From Oceanobacillus timonensis (GTDB lineage Bacteria > Bacillota > Bacilli > Bacillales > Amphibacillaceae): 64,000 nucleotides of DNA. Position 1 is the stretch's first letter; every line of letters starts with the position of its first letter. This document shows positions 42,966 to 51,832 of this stretch, piece by piece. The stretch spans positions 3,334,344 through 3,398,343 of the forward strand of contig NZ_LT800497.1 of assembly GCF_900166635.1 (NCBI RefSeq), given 5' to 3'. Below the pieces are notes generated by a model. The model saw only the letters and a list, made by a program, of their open reading frames with translations, did no database searches and was not told the origin of the DNA. Both the position numbers and the translations under genes were made by a program.

Positions 42966-43511
42966 ATGCAGCCTACTTGGCAAAACATCATTGAACTGAC
43001 AAAGCAATATAGAGATATGAAAATGGAATATTGGTTAAATGATAACTTATTCACCTCCAGTTGGTGGATTCTTTTTGTGACAACAATTGGTATTTTTATT
43101 GTCTGGCTGTTTCTTTTAGATAAAAAAAGGATTATTGAGATTCTGCTATATGGATTTTTTGTAACAGGTACAGCTACAATGGCCGATGCCATTGGTGTTG
43201 CATTATTGTTATGGAATTATCCAATTACGTTATTACCTACGCCTCTGATTGTTGAAATACATAGAGTGCAGATGCCTGTTATTTATATGCTTATCTATCA
43301 GTATTTTCCATCCTGGAAATCCTTTTCTATTGCCGTTACTATAAATGCATTTATTTTCGCATTTATACTGGAACCGACTTTAGTATGGTTACAGATATAT
43401 GAAACCTATCATTGGAAACATATCTATTCAGTCCTACCTTACATTTTGATAGCAGTTGTGTTCAAGTTCGTAGTGAATAAATTGAAGCAATCAGATCAAA
43501 ATTATAAATAG
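42966..43511 (+). CDS. CBO0543 family membrane protein, copy 1
   Basis: A 181-residue integral membrane protein with about five helices. It starts MQPTWQNIIELTKQYRDMKM and has the segments LFTSSWWILFVTTIGIFIVW, ADAIGVALLLWNYPITLLPT and FAFILEPTLVWLQIYE. This is the CBO0543 family, widespread in spore-forming Bacillota, function unknown. ATG at 42966 behind GGGG is preferred to 42936. A close paralogue (about 70 percent identical by eye) lies at 44993. Confidence 0.82.
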   Translation: MQPTWQNIIELTKQYRDMKMEYWLNDNLFTSSWWILFVTTIGIFIVWLFLLDKKRIIEILLYGFFVTGTATMADAIGVALLLWNYPITLLPTPLIVEIHRVQMPVIYMLIYQYFPSWKSFSIAVTINAFIFAFILEPTLVWLQIYETYHWKHIYSVLPYILIAVVFKFVVNKLKQSDQNYK

Positions 43512-43680
43512 CTGGATTCGATATATATAATGTTAATGGGTACGGAGAATTCATTATACAACAATCAGGTTCATTTAGAGAAAGCCCTGTCAATAAATTT
43601 CCTAATTCATTATACAATCCGTATGAAATATTAGCTAAAAGGAAAAACTGTTAAAAAATAAAAAAAAGAGGAGACTTTCC

Positions 43681-44472
43681 ATGGATAATCATGTAACCGA
43701 TAATACCGCCAGACGTTATAAAGCCCATGTCAGCATTCTTGGTACTACGCAACTTCATTTAAGAAGCCCCTCGATCATCGCATGGTGGAGTGCGGCTTAT
43801 CCAGGATTTGGTCACCTGCTTTTATCAAAATACCTTCGTGGATTTGTCCTATTTATTTGGGAAGTATTTATTAATTTGAACGCCAACATTAATTTAGCTA
43901 TTATTTATTCCTTTCAAGGAAAGTTTGATATGGCTACAAATGTGTTGGACTCTCGTTGGCTTTTAGCCTATCTACCCGTCTATTTTTTTGGTATTTGGGA
44001 TAGTCACCGAACAACAATAGATATGAACAAAGTTTATATGCTGGCAGAGCGTGAAGATCATCACTTCAATCTATTTAGTATCGGATCGATGGAAATCAAC
44101 TACTTAGATAAAAGAAACCCTAGGATGGCAGTATTTTGGTCAGCTTTTGTGCCGGGTTTGGGACAGCTTTATATACATAGACTTGTTACGGCTCTCTTCG
44201 TTATCAGCTGGACGGTTATCTTTTTGTATTTGTCACATTTCCTTGAAGCCATCACGCTTTTGGTTTTAGGAGACATCAGTCAATCAACCGCCGTTTTAAG
44301 AGAAGAGTTTTTGCTTATGTTACCTTCTATTTACGGATTTTCGATTTATGATGCGTATGTGAATACCGTGGAAAATAATAAATTATTTGAAAGAGAACAA
44401 CGGATGTTTTTAAAAGACAATTACCAGGATCCCAATTTTCAAATTCTAAAGGGAGAGAAAGTGAATGAATAA
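43681..44472 (+). CDS. Membrane protein with tandem PGxGxL modules, 263 residues
   Basis: Two tandem membrane modules: IIAWWSAAYPGFGHLLLSKY with IWEVFINLNANINLAIIYSF (about 40-95) and MAVFWSAFVPGLGQLYIHRL (about 145-165) with a second pair of helices. Each closes on an acidic-aromatic motif (FGIWDSHR, FSIYDAYV). The single-module relative is at 40674. The N- and C-termini are hydrophilic. ATG 43681 is eight bases from AGAGGAG and the gene ends two bases before the next start. The 130 bases upstream contain a 14-base direct repeat AATTCATTATACAA (43549, 43603) and no gene. Function unknown. Confidence 0.75.
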   Translation: MDNHVTDNTARRYKAHVSILGTTQLHLRSPSIIAWWSAAYPGFGHLLLSKYLRGFVLFIWEVFINLNANINLAIIYSFQGKFDMATNVLDSRWLLAYLPVYFFGIWDSHRTTIDMNKVYMLAEREDHHFNLFSIGSMEINYLDKRNPRMAVFWSAFVPGLGQLYIHRLVTALFVISWTVIFLYLSHFLEAITLLVLGDISQSTAVLREEFLLMLPSIYGFSIYDAYVNTVENNKLFEREQRMFLKDNYQDPNFQILKGEKVNE

Positions 44473-44474
44473 CA

Positions 44475-44933
44475 ATGCAAATTTTCGCGACGCTGGAAAA
44501 TAATATTCATGTAGAAATGGCCATTACCACCCTTGAAAAAAATGGAATTCCAAAAGCAAGCATTTATGCGGTGCCTCTTGATAATCGAAGCGAAGAACGT
44601 AAATTGTTTGATAGCTTACATAACTCTGATGGTACATCACTGATTGATATAGGGGTGGCACTTGCTACGGCTTTTTCTGTCTTCGGAACCAGTATCGGTT
44701 TTGTGTTAGCATGGGGACCGATTTATTGGGGGTTGATTTTTTCACTTATGGGATTTGTTATAGGAGTCACAATCAGGCTGTTTACAGAAAAAATTCTTAA
44801 GAAACGTAAAAGACTTTTAAAAGGAAAACACCCGGAGGTCATTCTTATTATTGAATGTGAGACAACAATGGCTGCGTTAGTAGAAAATATTCTATGGGAA
44901 CATTTAGCATTAGGCGTAGCAAAAGTAAAGTAA
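44475..44933 (+). CDS. Two-helix membrane protein, 152 residues
   Basis: N-terminal soluble part (MQIFATLENNIHVEMAITTL, then EKNGIPKASIYAVPLDNR) of the kind seen before Gly-rich helices in general-stress/17M-like proteins; two membrane helices at about 53-95 (LIDIGVALATAFSVFGTSIG, GLIFSLMGFVIGVTIRLF); a basic C-terminal part with VILIIECETTMAALV. It begins two bases after the preceding stop with AGGGAGAG as ribosome binding site. Probably cotranscribed with the 263-residue protein. Function unknown. Confidence 0.7.
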   Translation: MQIFATLENNIHVEMAITTLEKNGIPKASIYAVPLDNRSEERKLFDSLHNSDGTSLIDIGVALATAFSVFGTSIGFVLAWGPIYWGLIFSLMGFVIGVTIRLFTEKILKKRKRLLKGKHPEVILIIECETTMAALVENILWEHLALGVAKVK

Positions 44934-44992
44934 TGAAAATAGGAGTTTAACCATTTTACTTTTGCTTTATATCAAGTAAGGAGAGGACATTC

Positions 44993-45538
44993 ATGGAATC
45001 TACTTGGAATAAAATTGTTGAATTATTACAGCAGTATAGAGAGGTAAGAACAGAATACTGGTTACATGAGAACTTATTTACCTTCAGTTGGTGGATTCTT
45101 TTGGTTACAACTGTTGGTATTTTTATTGTATGGTTTATTCTTTTAGATAAAAAGAGAATATTTGAGATTGTTACATACGGTTTTTTTGTTACAGCTGTGG
45201 GAGTTATCGGCGACGCTATAGGTGTTTCCTTATTGCTTTGGCATTATCCTAATACATTATTACCTGTCTCTCAGATTGCTGAAATACATACTGTACAAAT
45301 GCCCATTATTTATATGCTTATCTACCAGTATTTTCATACATGGAAATCCTTTTTGATTGCCTCAACCATAAATGCCTTTGTTTTTGCATTTATACTGGAA
45401 CCGCTCTTAGTTTGGTTACAGATATATGAATTGCATAGTTGGAAACATATTTATTCATTTTTTCCTTATATTTTGATAGCAATTATTTTCAAGTTCGTAG
45501 TTAATAAATTCAAGCGGCTGGATAAGTATTATGAATAA
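44993..45538 (+). CDS. CBO0543 family membrane protein, copy 2
   Basis: A 181-residue paralogue of the protein at 42966, same length and helix layout: MESTWNKIVELLQQYREVRT, LFTFSWWILLVTTVGIFIVW, GDAIGVSLLLWHYPNTLLPV, FAFILEPLLVWLQIYE. The high identity suggests a recent duplication. ATG 44993 is seven bases from AAGGAGAGG. Last gene of the rightward cluster, ending at a large hairpin. Confidence 0.82.
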   Translation: MESTWNKIVELLQQYREVRTEYWLHENLFTFSWWILLVTTVGIFIVWFILLDKKRIFEIVTYGFFVTAVGVIGDAIGVSLLLWHYPNTLLPVSQIAEIHTVQMPIIYMLIYQYFHTWKSFLIASTINAFVFAFILEPLLVWLQIYELHSWKHIYSFFPYILIAIIFKFVVNKFKRLDKYYE

Positions 45539-45540
45539 AA

Positions 45541-45600
45541 TAGCTCCCTTTATCGGGCTCAGAGAATTTTTCGTATTTCTCTGCAGATAAAGGGAGTATC
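45541..45600. terminator. Long bidirectional terminator hairpin
   Basis: CTCCCTTTATC pairs with GATAAAGGGAG, with an inner AGAGAA/TTCTCT stem. It lies between the CBO0543 gene and the convergent amidohydrolase gene and can act on both strands. Confidence 0.85.
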
Positions 45601-45664
45601 GTATGTTAACTGATTTGATGTTTCGTATTCTTTGTGTTATTTCAACTGAATAGTTCTTGCCAGC

Positions 45665-47107
45665 CTACTTACGAAGCATAGAAGGTAAATTTTGATTTTC
45701 TGGAAGCAATGAAACATAATTTTCCGGACCTGCTTCCCGGTCACGAAGCTCTTTTACAGCATCCTCCAGTACTTCGGGATGTTGCAACACATCTATAACG
45801 GTACTGGCAATTGCTTTCCCTGCATAGAGCATGCCTTTTTTCGCATAAGACGTTTTCCCTTGGGATACGACCTGCCATGTATGGAATGGCGTGCCAAATG
45901 ACCACGTTGCTGCAGTCAACTGTGCAGTAGGAGTTACCCAGCTTACTGCGCCAACATCGGTAGAACCTGCGCCTTTTGCATATTCCGGAGCTTCCCGATA
46001 AGGAGATACTTCATGAATTAATGGACGCGCTGCAAGTTCCTCCGCTTTTTCTTTTCCTACAAGGGACGCAGCAAAAGCAACATCATCTTCATTTAGTGTT
46101 TGATAATATTTTCGGCTTAATTCCAGTTCTTCTTCTGAAAAATGCGGGCTTTCTAAAGCTTTCATATTTTTATGAAGCAATTTATCCAATGTCGCATTTT
46201 GAACAAGGTTAGAGCATGCACCTTCGATTTGGTAATCCATAGACGTTTCCGTCATTAATGCCGCACCTTCTGCAATTTTAACCAGGCGTTTAAACAAAAC
46301 ACGTGCTTGCTCTGCATGTGGAGCCCGTACAAAATAAGAAACTTCTGCGTCTCTTTGCACCACATTCGGAGACATTCCCCCAGTATTCGTAATAGCATAG
46401 TGAACACGTGCTTCATCAATCATATGCTCACGCAGAAAGTTGGCGCCGACATTCATTAATTCCACTGCATCTAGAGCACTCCGCCCTAATTCCGGCGAAG
46501 CTGCTGCATGAGAACTTACCCCTTTAAAGGTAAAGGTAGAGTGAATAACCGCTAAAGATGGTCCGTGAAATAAGCTGTTAGAATAGTGCGGATGCCAAGA
46601 AAAAGAAGCAGCCACATCATCAAACAATCCTGCTTTCACCATATACGTTTTGGCATATCCACTTTCTTCTGCTGGACAGCCATAATATCGGATGGTGCCT
46701 TCCAAGTTATTTTTCTCTAAGTATTCTTTGACAGCAACAGCTGCAGACATCGAACCGACACCCAGTAAATTATGTCCGCATCCGTGTCCGGGACCGTTTG
46801 TTTCTACCGGGTCGTGTTCTGTGACACCAGCTTTTTGACTTAGACCTGGTAAAGCATCATATTCCCCCAAAATGGCAATCACTGGACCGCCATTTCCAAA
46901 ACTTGCGGTGAAAGCAGTTGGAATATTTGCTACGCCGCGTTCGACTTGAAAACCCTGTTCTTCCATGAAATCTGCCGAACACTGAAAGGATTGCTTTTCT
47001 TCATAACGAATTTCAGGCGTTTCCCAAATCTGATCGCTCACTTGGAAAAAAGCTTCCCGCTTCTGTTCAATAATCTCTTCTACTTCTTTGACAATATTTT
47101 CACTCAT
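45665..47107 (-). CDS. M20 family amidohydrolase (AbgB-like)
   Basis: A 480-residue zinc aminoacylase-type hydrolase of the M20 family, closest in look to AbgB, which cleaves p-aminobenzoyl-glutamate. Metal and catalytic motifs: ILGEYDALPG, then NGPGHGCGHNLLG, CPAEESGYAK, WHPHYSNS and the C-terminal AGSTDVGAVSWVTP. A dimerisation domain spans about 190-310. ATG 47107 behind GGATG. Neighbours to the right, past an inserted IS, are a DUF3100 transporter pair, which suggests uptake and hydrolysis of an N-acyl or aromatic amino-acid conjugate (inference). A decayed second copy lies at 50005-50238. Confidence 0.9.
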   Translation of the reverse strand: MSENIVKEVEEIIEQKREAFFQVSDQIWETPEIRYEEKQSFQCSADFMEEQGFQVERGVANIPTAFTASFGNGGPVIAILGEYDALPGLSQKAGVTEHDPVETNGPGHGCGHNLLGVGSMSAAVAVKEYLEKNNLEGTIRYYGCPAEESGYAKTYMVKAGLFDDVAASFSWHPHYSNSLFHGPSLAVIHSTFTFKGVSSHAAASPELGRSALDAVELMNVGANFLREHMIDEARVHYAITNTGGMSPNVVQRDAEVSYFVRAPHAEQARVLFKRLVKIAEGAALMTETSMDYQIEGACSNLVQNATLDKLLHKNMKALESPHFSEEELELSRKYYQTLNEDDVAFAASLVGKEKAEELAARPLIHEVSPYREAPEYAKGAGSTDVGAVSWVTPTAQLTAATWSFGTPFHTWQVVSQGKTSYAKKGMLYAGKAIASTVIDVLQHPEVLEDAVKELRDREAGPENYVSLLPENQNLPSMLRK

Positions 47108-47249
47108 CGTTTGTATTCATCCCTTTCTACGATAGGTTCATCTTCTATTTTATAGCAAACCTAAGCAATATGTATAATGTTTGGATTTTTCATATTTTAA
47201 AGAATGAAGCATCTTGTTTGATTTAACTGGAAAAAGTGCTATTTATTTT

Positions 47250-48653
47250 GGGTCTACACCAAAATCTATGGGTGACACATTAGGTTAAATATGGTAATAG
47301 ATCCAAATACATGAAAAAACACCCGTAACCCTGCTATAGTGAAAGTACCAACAACCAAAATAGCGAGGTGTTACCGGTGCAATTTCACTATATCAATAAA
47401 TTGATTCAACTTCCAGAAATAAACGTAAAAAATATATTATTTGATGACAAAACAGGTGTTGTTTATCTATCTGTTGAGCCGATACAGTACGTTCAACCGT
47501 GTCCTTATTGCAGCAGCCATGACGTTCATCGGGATGGTGTATTATACCACCGTCATGTCCGCCATTTGCCATTGGCAAACTGGCGAACACTGCTTTGTAT
47601 TCCAGCAGTGAATATGGAATGTCAGGAATGTAAGGCCCATTTCGTTTGGCAATATGCCTTTGTTCCGCCGAAAAAGCGATATACAAAAGCTTTTGAGCAT
47701 CAGTTGATGAAACAAGGACAAGGCGTAACGGTACAATCCATGTCTGCTTCTCAATCCGTCCCTTATTCCACAGCGGAAAGGTATTTTAAAAATGGACTTC
47801 AAGCAGAAAGGAAGTATACCCAAATGACCTGCATTCAAGATGCGGTCCAGCGTCATCAATTGGTGCTTGGCATCGATGATTTTGCCGTGCGGAAAGGACA
47901 CAGCTACAATACAGGCATTCATGATTTAAAAGGCGGCAACATGCTGGATATCATTTCTGGGCGGAAACAGGAAGACTTACAAGCGTTTCAACAAACATCT
48001 TCCTATATGCATCTATTAAACCCTGTCGCTGTAGTGATGGATTTAAGCTATACGTATCATAAATTTGTCAAAGAAACCTTCCCGCAAGCGATTCGGATTG
48101 CCGATCGATTTCATGTCAATCGTTATGTGACCGATGCAATGCATGCCGTGCGAAAAGAGGTGCAGCAAAAACTTTCTACACAGGCAAGGAAACAACTGAA
48201 ACGTCATCATCAGCTGCTGGAAACACGCTACGACGCTCTGTCCAAAGAAGACCAGACAACGGTTCAAACCCTTTTAAACTATGATAACCAATTAAAAGCC
48301 ATCTATGAATGGAAAGAAGCTTTTATTGACTGGTATGATTTGAGTTTAAACGCACAACAAGCGAAACAAATGCTGGAACAATGGTATCGACAAGGACATC
48401 GTATCCAGCATAAAGCAGTTGAATCCTGTCTCCAAACGATTAAAAACTGGGAAACAGAAGTGATTAACTATCACCGGATGCGCTTTACAAACGCTGTGGT
48501 GGAAGGACGTCACAATAAGATAAAAGCGATACAGCGCCGGCATTTTTTCACACGTAACCGGGATGTATATGAGAACCGTATTTTAGTTGAATGTAATTGG
48601 GCTTACGTGCAGGATATTATTTAATCGTCAACCATAGATTTTGGTGATGAGCC
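47250..48653 (+). mobile_element. Complete ISL3-family insertion sequence
   Basis: Imperfect inverted repeats with the shared CACCAAAATCTATGG lie at 47250-47271 and 48632-48653. They are flanked by an exact 8-base target duplication TTTATTTT (47242-47249 and 48654-48661). 1404 bases, one transposase gene, intact. Inserted between the M20 gene and the DUF3100 genes. Confidence 0.93.
47377..48624 (+). CDS. ISL3 family transposase
   Basis: A transposase of about 415 residues. N-terminal zinc-finger (CPYCSSHDVHRDG and CQECKAHFVW), then the DDE domain with LGIDDFAVRKGHSYNTGIHD, AVVMDLSYTYHKFVKETFPQ, ADRFHVNRYV and the C-terminal AVVEGRHNKIKAIQRRHFFT. Full family length with no damage, so probably active. 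GTG at 47377 follows GAGGTG by six bases; GTG at 47368 is the alternative. See the enclosing IS for its ends. Confidence 0.94.
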   Translation: MQFHYINKLIQLPEINVKNILFDDKTGVVYLSVEPIQYVQPCPYCSSHDVHRDGVLYHRHVRHLPLANWRTLLCIPAVNMECQECKAHFVWQYAFVPPKKRYTKAFEHQLMKQGQGVTVQSMSASQSVPYSTAERYFKNGLQAERKYTQMTCIQDAVQRHQLVLGIDDFAVRKGHSYNTGIHDLKGGNMLDIISGRKQEDLQAFQQTSSYMHLLNPVAVVMDLSYTYHKFVKETFPQAIRIADRFHVNRYVTDAMHAVRKEVQQKLSTQARKQLKRHHQLLETRYDALSKEDQTTVQTLLNYDNQLKAIYEWKEAFIDWYDLSLNAQQAKQMLEQWYRQGHRIQHKAVESCLQTIKNWETEVINYHRMRFTNAVVEGRHNKIKAIQRRHFFTRNRDVYENRILVECNWAYVQDII

Positions 48654-48684
48654 TTTATTTTTATTTGATACCATTACATATGAA

Positions 48685-49140
48685 TCAAATTACCCCTTGG
48701 AGTCGAAGTACAATCTCTGCAATAATCGCCGATCCTATAAATGTTCCTAAGAATACGATGGACCCAATGACAATACTCTTCCAGCCTAATTTCGTAAAAT
48801 CAGCTAAGGAATTACCAATACCAATAGCGGCATATGCTAAAAGCGGTGTTGTAAATGCTTGAATATCAATGGCACTTGCCCACTCAATAATTTGTGTAGA
48901 ACCCGGAGTAATTGGCAGAGAAACGATGATAGAGATTCCCGCAACATAAAGAATTCCAGGTACAGACTTCCATGGCAGAATCATTTTCAACGCGAACCCG
49001 ACAGCAGTAATTAATATAAGAATCAGCATCCCCATTGATGCATCTGCAGGAACGACCTCATAGCCAATCCAATTGCCAATTAATACGATAATTCCTGATA
49101 AAATTAATGCTAATATAGTATGAAATAGTTGTTTACTCAT
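48685..49140 (-). CDS. Membrane protein, small partner of DUF3100 protein
   Basis: A 151-residue membrane protein with about five helices (MGMLILILITAVGFALKMIL, TTPLLAYAAIGIGNSLADFT, IVIGSIVFLGTFIGSAIIAE). Its start overlaps the stop of the DUF3100 gene by four bases (ATGA), so the two form one unit, probably a two-component transporter. The LAYAAIGIGNSLADF segment resembles a transport core. Separated from its probable enzyme partner, the M20 hydrolase, by an inserted IS. Confidence 0.75.
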   Translation of the reverse strand: MSKQLFHTILALILSGIIVLIGNWIGYEVVPADASMGMLILILITAVGFALKMILPWKSVPGILYVAGISIIVSLPITPGSTQIIEWASAIDIQAFTTPLLAYAAIGIGNSLADFTKLGWKSIVIGSIVFLGTFIGSAIIAEIVLRLQGVI

Positions 49141-49976
49141 TGGTTCGCCTCCTTTTGCTCTTCCGTCTGTTCTTTGGCTTCCAATGCTTTATTGGATTTT
49201 CTGCCGGTGAGTAAGTTATACATTTTTTCCGCCAAAGGAAGCGCAATAAAAATAGAGACAAAGAAGCCTGTGGCTACAGATAAAATCATACTGGCTGAAG
49301 CTAAAGATTGAATTTCTGCTGCCATCTCCGGGTAAACAGCTGATAAGGAACCGCTTGATGCGGCCATCATACTGGCGCTGCCAACACCGGAAGCCATCGC
49401 AAGCGCTAACGGATTTAATGGTGTAAATGTTGCCAAGAAACTGGCCATTAATCCGAAAAACACAGCTCCAAAAATCGAACCGAATAAGTAGATTGAAAAG
49501 ACACCTCTTGTTTCCGGAGAATTAAAACCAAACTTATCATTGATAATAGCCAAACTTCCCTCTCTGGCAATAGAGAACGTCATTCCAATCGCTTCCCGTT
49601 TGACGCCTAATAAAAGGGCAAGTGGAAGGCCTAATAAAACCGTGCCTAAATTTCCAATTTCTTGCAGCAGAATCGCCGGTCCTACTTGAATAATCATACT
49701 GAGTGCCGGCCCGATATTCAGACTTACTTTTGCAACAAGCAGGCCAATAAGTGCCGTTGTCAAGGTTTCCGAATGCTTAAATTGCTTTTCTTTAATTACG
49801 GGGGTAAATACAGTCGCAACACCTAAAATAAATGCATAAATCATCGGCAAAATAAGAATCATACCGGCTCCAACTTCAAATGAAAACGGACCAATTGATT
49901 CTGCAATCAGTACGATCAAAAGAACGAGACCATGGAGTCGCCAATCCTTTAAATATTCTGGAATTTGTTTCAACAT
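49137..49976 (-). CDS. DUF3100 membrane protein (putative transporter subunit)
   Basis: A 279-residue membrane protein with about eight helices, matching the DUF3100 family (MIYAFILGVATVFTPVIKEK, VGPAILLQEIGNLGTVLLGL, SGVGSASMMAASSGSLSAVY). The Gly/Ser/Ala-rich GVGSASMMAASSG motif resembles the transport core of LrgB/DUF340-type carriers. The tail is acidic and charged. ATG 49976 behind GGAGGAAG. Expressed with the 151-residue partner. M20 genes on both sides (one decayed) suggest that it carries an amino-acid conjugate; the substrate is not known. Confidence 0.78.
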   Translation of the reverse strand: MLKQIPEYLKDWRLHGLVLLIVLIAESIGPFSFEVGAGMILILPMIYAFILGVATVFTPVIKEKQFKHSETLTTALIGLLVAKVSLNIGPALSMIIQVGPAILLQEIGNLGTVLLGLPLALLLGVKREAIGMTFSIAREGSLAIINDKFGFNSPETRGVFSIYLFGSIFGAVFFGLMASFLATFTPLNPLALAMASGVGSASMMAASSGSLSAVYPEMAAEIQSLASASMILSVATGFFVSIFIALPLAEKMYNLLTGRKSNKALEAKEQTEEQKEANQ

Positions 49977-50004
49977 GTTGTCTTCCTCCTAGCTTCCACA
50001 CTTT

Positions 50005-50238
50005 ATTTTCCTAGTAATTCCGGTAAATCACAAAAGCAATTGCTCCCTATTGCAGGAGTGCTTCCCGCACCATATTCTGCTGGAAAGCTTTGCTGTCAAA
50101 AAATCAACGGTGTATTGAAAAGACTGTTTCTTTTCAATACTAATTTCTGCTGTTTCTCCAATTCGACACTTACTTGAAAAAAAGCTTCCTGCTTTTATGC
50201 AATCATTGCTTTGATTTGGCTTACTATATTACGTTCAT
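50005..50238 (-). pseudogene. Decayed N-terminal copy of the M20 amidohydrolase
   Basis: Reading leftward from ATG 50238, successive frames give ERNIVSQIKAMIA, stop, KQEAFFQVSV, then EISIEKKQSFQYTVDFL, then FPAEYGAGSTPAIGSN. Aligned with residues 2-75 of the M20 protein at 45665-47107 (ENIVKEVEEIIEQKREAFFQ, WETPEIRYEEKQSFQCSADF) it is plainly homologous, with one nonsense codon and at least two frameshifts. Only about 75 codons remain, followed directly by the DUF3100 gene. Confidence 0.75.
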
Positions 50239-50374
50239 GATTCTCCTCTCTTTTATTCTTCTATTATTGCACGTATAAGAAACAAATTACCAGATAAATA
50301 TACAAAATTCTCTTGCTTTATTGTTCGTAAAAACGAATTAATTTGGAAATATTTTGTTACAAATACTATAGTTG

Positions 50375-51229
50375 TTAAAAATAATGGATGTTACTTTTGC
50401 TTAACATATTCCCTAATGCTTCTAATTGCGATATAGACGTATCCGACTTTTCACGGCCGAATGCAATCACAAGGGATTCTAAAATAGCTATTGTTGGAAT
50501 AATCGAATATTGCTTTTCACTGCTTTTAGTATGAAGAATAATAGAACTATAAGATGCAGCCGGTCCTGATAAATAATCCGTAATTAAAATAATCGGGATT
50601 TGGCAATCATAGCAAAATTTCGCAATTTCTACACTTAATTTAGTGTATGGAGCATTTATGATGAGAATAAGGACGTCATTTTCGGTAAGTCGAAATACGC
50701 GGTCATAAATCAGATCACTTTCATGACTAAGTTGTGTTACATCTGGATAAAATTCTTCTAATAAGTGGCCAAAATAAATTGCTGAAGCTTTGGAAGAACG
50801 AAGGCCAAGTATATTTATGTTCTTCGATTGAAGCATTAATTCAACTGCACGGTCGAATTCACTCATCATCGATTTCGTAATCGTTTTCTCTACTAAATCA
50901 TTCACTTCTTTCCATACATCAGTCAGCACATGACTCTCTTTTGTATTCTCGAAAGATTTTTGCATATGCCACCAGGTTGTCCGAGATGCAGTCACCTCTT
51001 CATGAATTTGTTTTCTCAGCTCTTTATAGCTTTCAACTCCAATTTCCTTCATAACGCGCATGATTGTTGATACACCCACATTCGCTTCTTTTGATAGCTC
51101 AGATAGAGTATACATTTCAAGTTCCTCAAAATGTTCAACCATATAATCACATAATTGTTTCTGTCTTTTAGGTAAATCTTCTTTAACATGTAAGATACGC
51201 TTTAATACTTCTTGTTGTTGGTCATTCAT
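50375..51229 (-). CDS. MurR/RpiR family transcriptional regulator
   Basis: A 284-residue regulator. N-terminal RpiR-type helix-turn-helix (TLSELSKEANVGVSTIMRVM, about 40-65) and a C-terminal SIS domain (INILGLRSSKASAIYFGHLL, LILIINAPYTKLSVEIAKFC, IPIILITDYLSGPAASYSSI). Start ATG 51229 with AAGGGTG; the 30 extra upstream codons lack family similarity. Likely controls the M20/DUF3100 genes to its left or the MmgE/GltS genes to its right. Unlike most RpiR proteins no sugar genes are adjacent. Confidence 0.9.
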   Translation of the reverse strand: MNDQQQEVLKRILHVKEDLPKRQKQLCDYMVEHFEELEMYTLSELSKEANVGVSTIMRVMKEIGVESYKELRKQIHEEVTASRTTWWHMQKSFENTKESHVLTDVWKEVNDLVEKTITKSMMSEFDRAVELMLQSKNINILGLRSSKASAIYFGHLLEEFYPDVTQLSHESDLIYDRVFRLTENDVLILIINAPYTKLSVEIAKFCYDCQIPIILITDYLSGPAASYSSIILHTKSSEKQYSIIPTIAILESLVIAFGREKSDTSISQLEALGNMLSKSNIHYF

Positions 51230-51243
51230 CGTGTCACCCTTCT

Positions 51244-51269
51244 CTTTTCCATTAGAGTATATGGAAAAG
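51244..51269. promoter_or_regulatory. Inverted repeat upstream of the RpiR gene
   Basis: CTTTTCCAT (51244-51252) and ATGGAAAAG (51261-51269) form a perfect 9-base dyad with an 8-base spacer, 15 bases before the RpiR start. A plausible autoregulatory operator; inference. Confidence 0.5.
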
Positions 51270-51479
51270 TATATCATAGGAAACGGAGTTAAAAATACAA
51301 AAGGATTATTTTTATTCATTTTATTTAAAAATGATTTACTTTAATCCGTTTTTTATATTATTCTATATTTACACATAATTCCAATTTAAACAAGAGTATT
51401 TCAAATGGAGTGTATACCCGGCAATGGATCTAGAAGAAAGCGTACCTTGGTTATCTTAAAGAGAATGTATTGCAGGCTG

Positions 51480-51661
51480 GCCAAAGCATATAGAAATGAT
51501 TTCTGAAATAGGTATATTATTAAGGCATCTTTTGCAATATGATTAAAAAGCTCCTGTACAAAGAACGGTTATTTATAAACAAACGCTGAATACGAATGAT
51601 ATGGTAAGTCAGCAGATAACTGAAAGACTTCATGATAAAATAAAGCCCGTTCCAAGCACTT
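51480..51661 (+). pseudogene. Gene remnant, possible LacI-family tail
   Basis: An open plus-strand stretch reads ILLRHLLQYD, stop, KAPVQRTVIYKQTLNTNDMV, then SQQITERLHDKIKPVPST and a stop at 51661. The L-L-x-x-L, P-V-Q, I-Y-K-Q-T-L, N-D layout resembles the C-terminal end of LacI-type regulators. No start or N-terminal domain. Weak, by-eye call. Confidence 0.3.
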
Positions 51662-51832
51662 AGCCAGTTCAACAATACATCCTCTCAGGTCACTAACGGA
51701 CTGTTATTTTCCTATTTGTTTCTTTGATGTTTATAGAGTTTGTCCTATTACAAACATCCATGTGTTAAGAGGATCACCCCCAAGTAACCGTTGATATAAG
51801 AACTAAATAGAGTAATCGAACGGAGGTAAAGA

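Larger units (their letters stand above)
51230..51832. other. Intergenic stretch between RpiR and MmgE genes
   Basis: No intact gene. It contains the inverted repeat at 51244-51269 and a decayed plus-strand frame (about 51480-51661). The remainder is AT-rich with nothing recognised. Confidence 0.5.

Noticed and set aside
51480..51661. Intact regulator gene
   Set aside because: An in-frame stop and missing N-terminal domain leave only a remnant; family call is weak.
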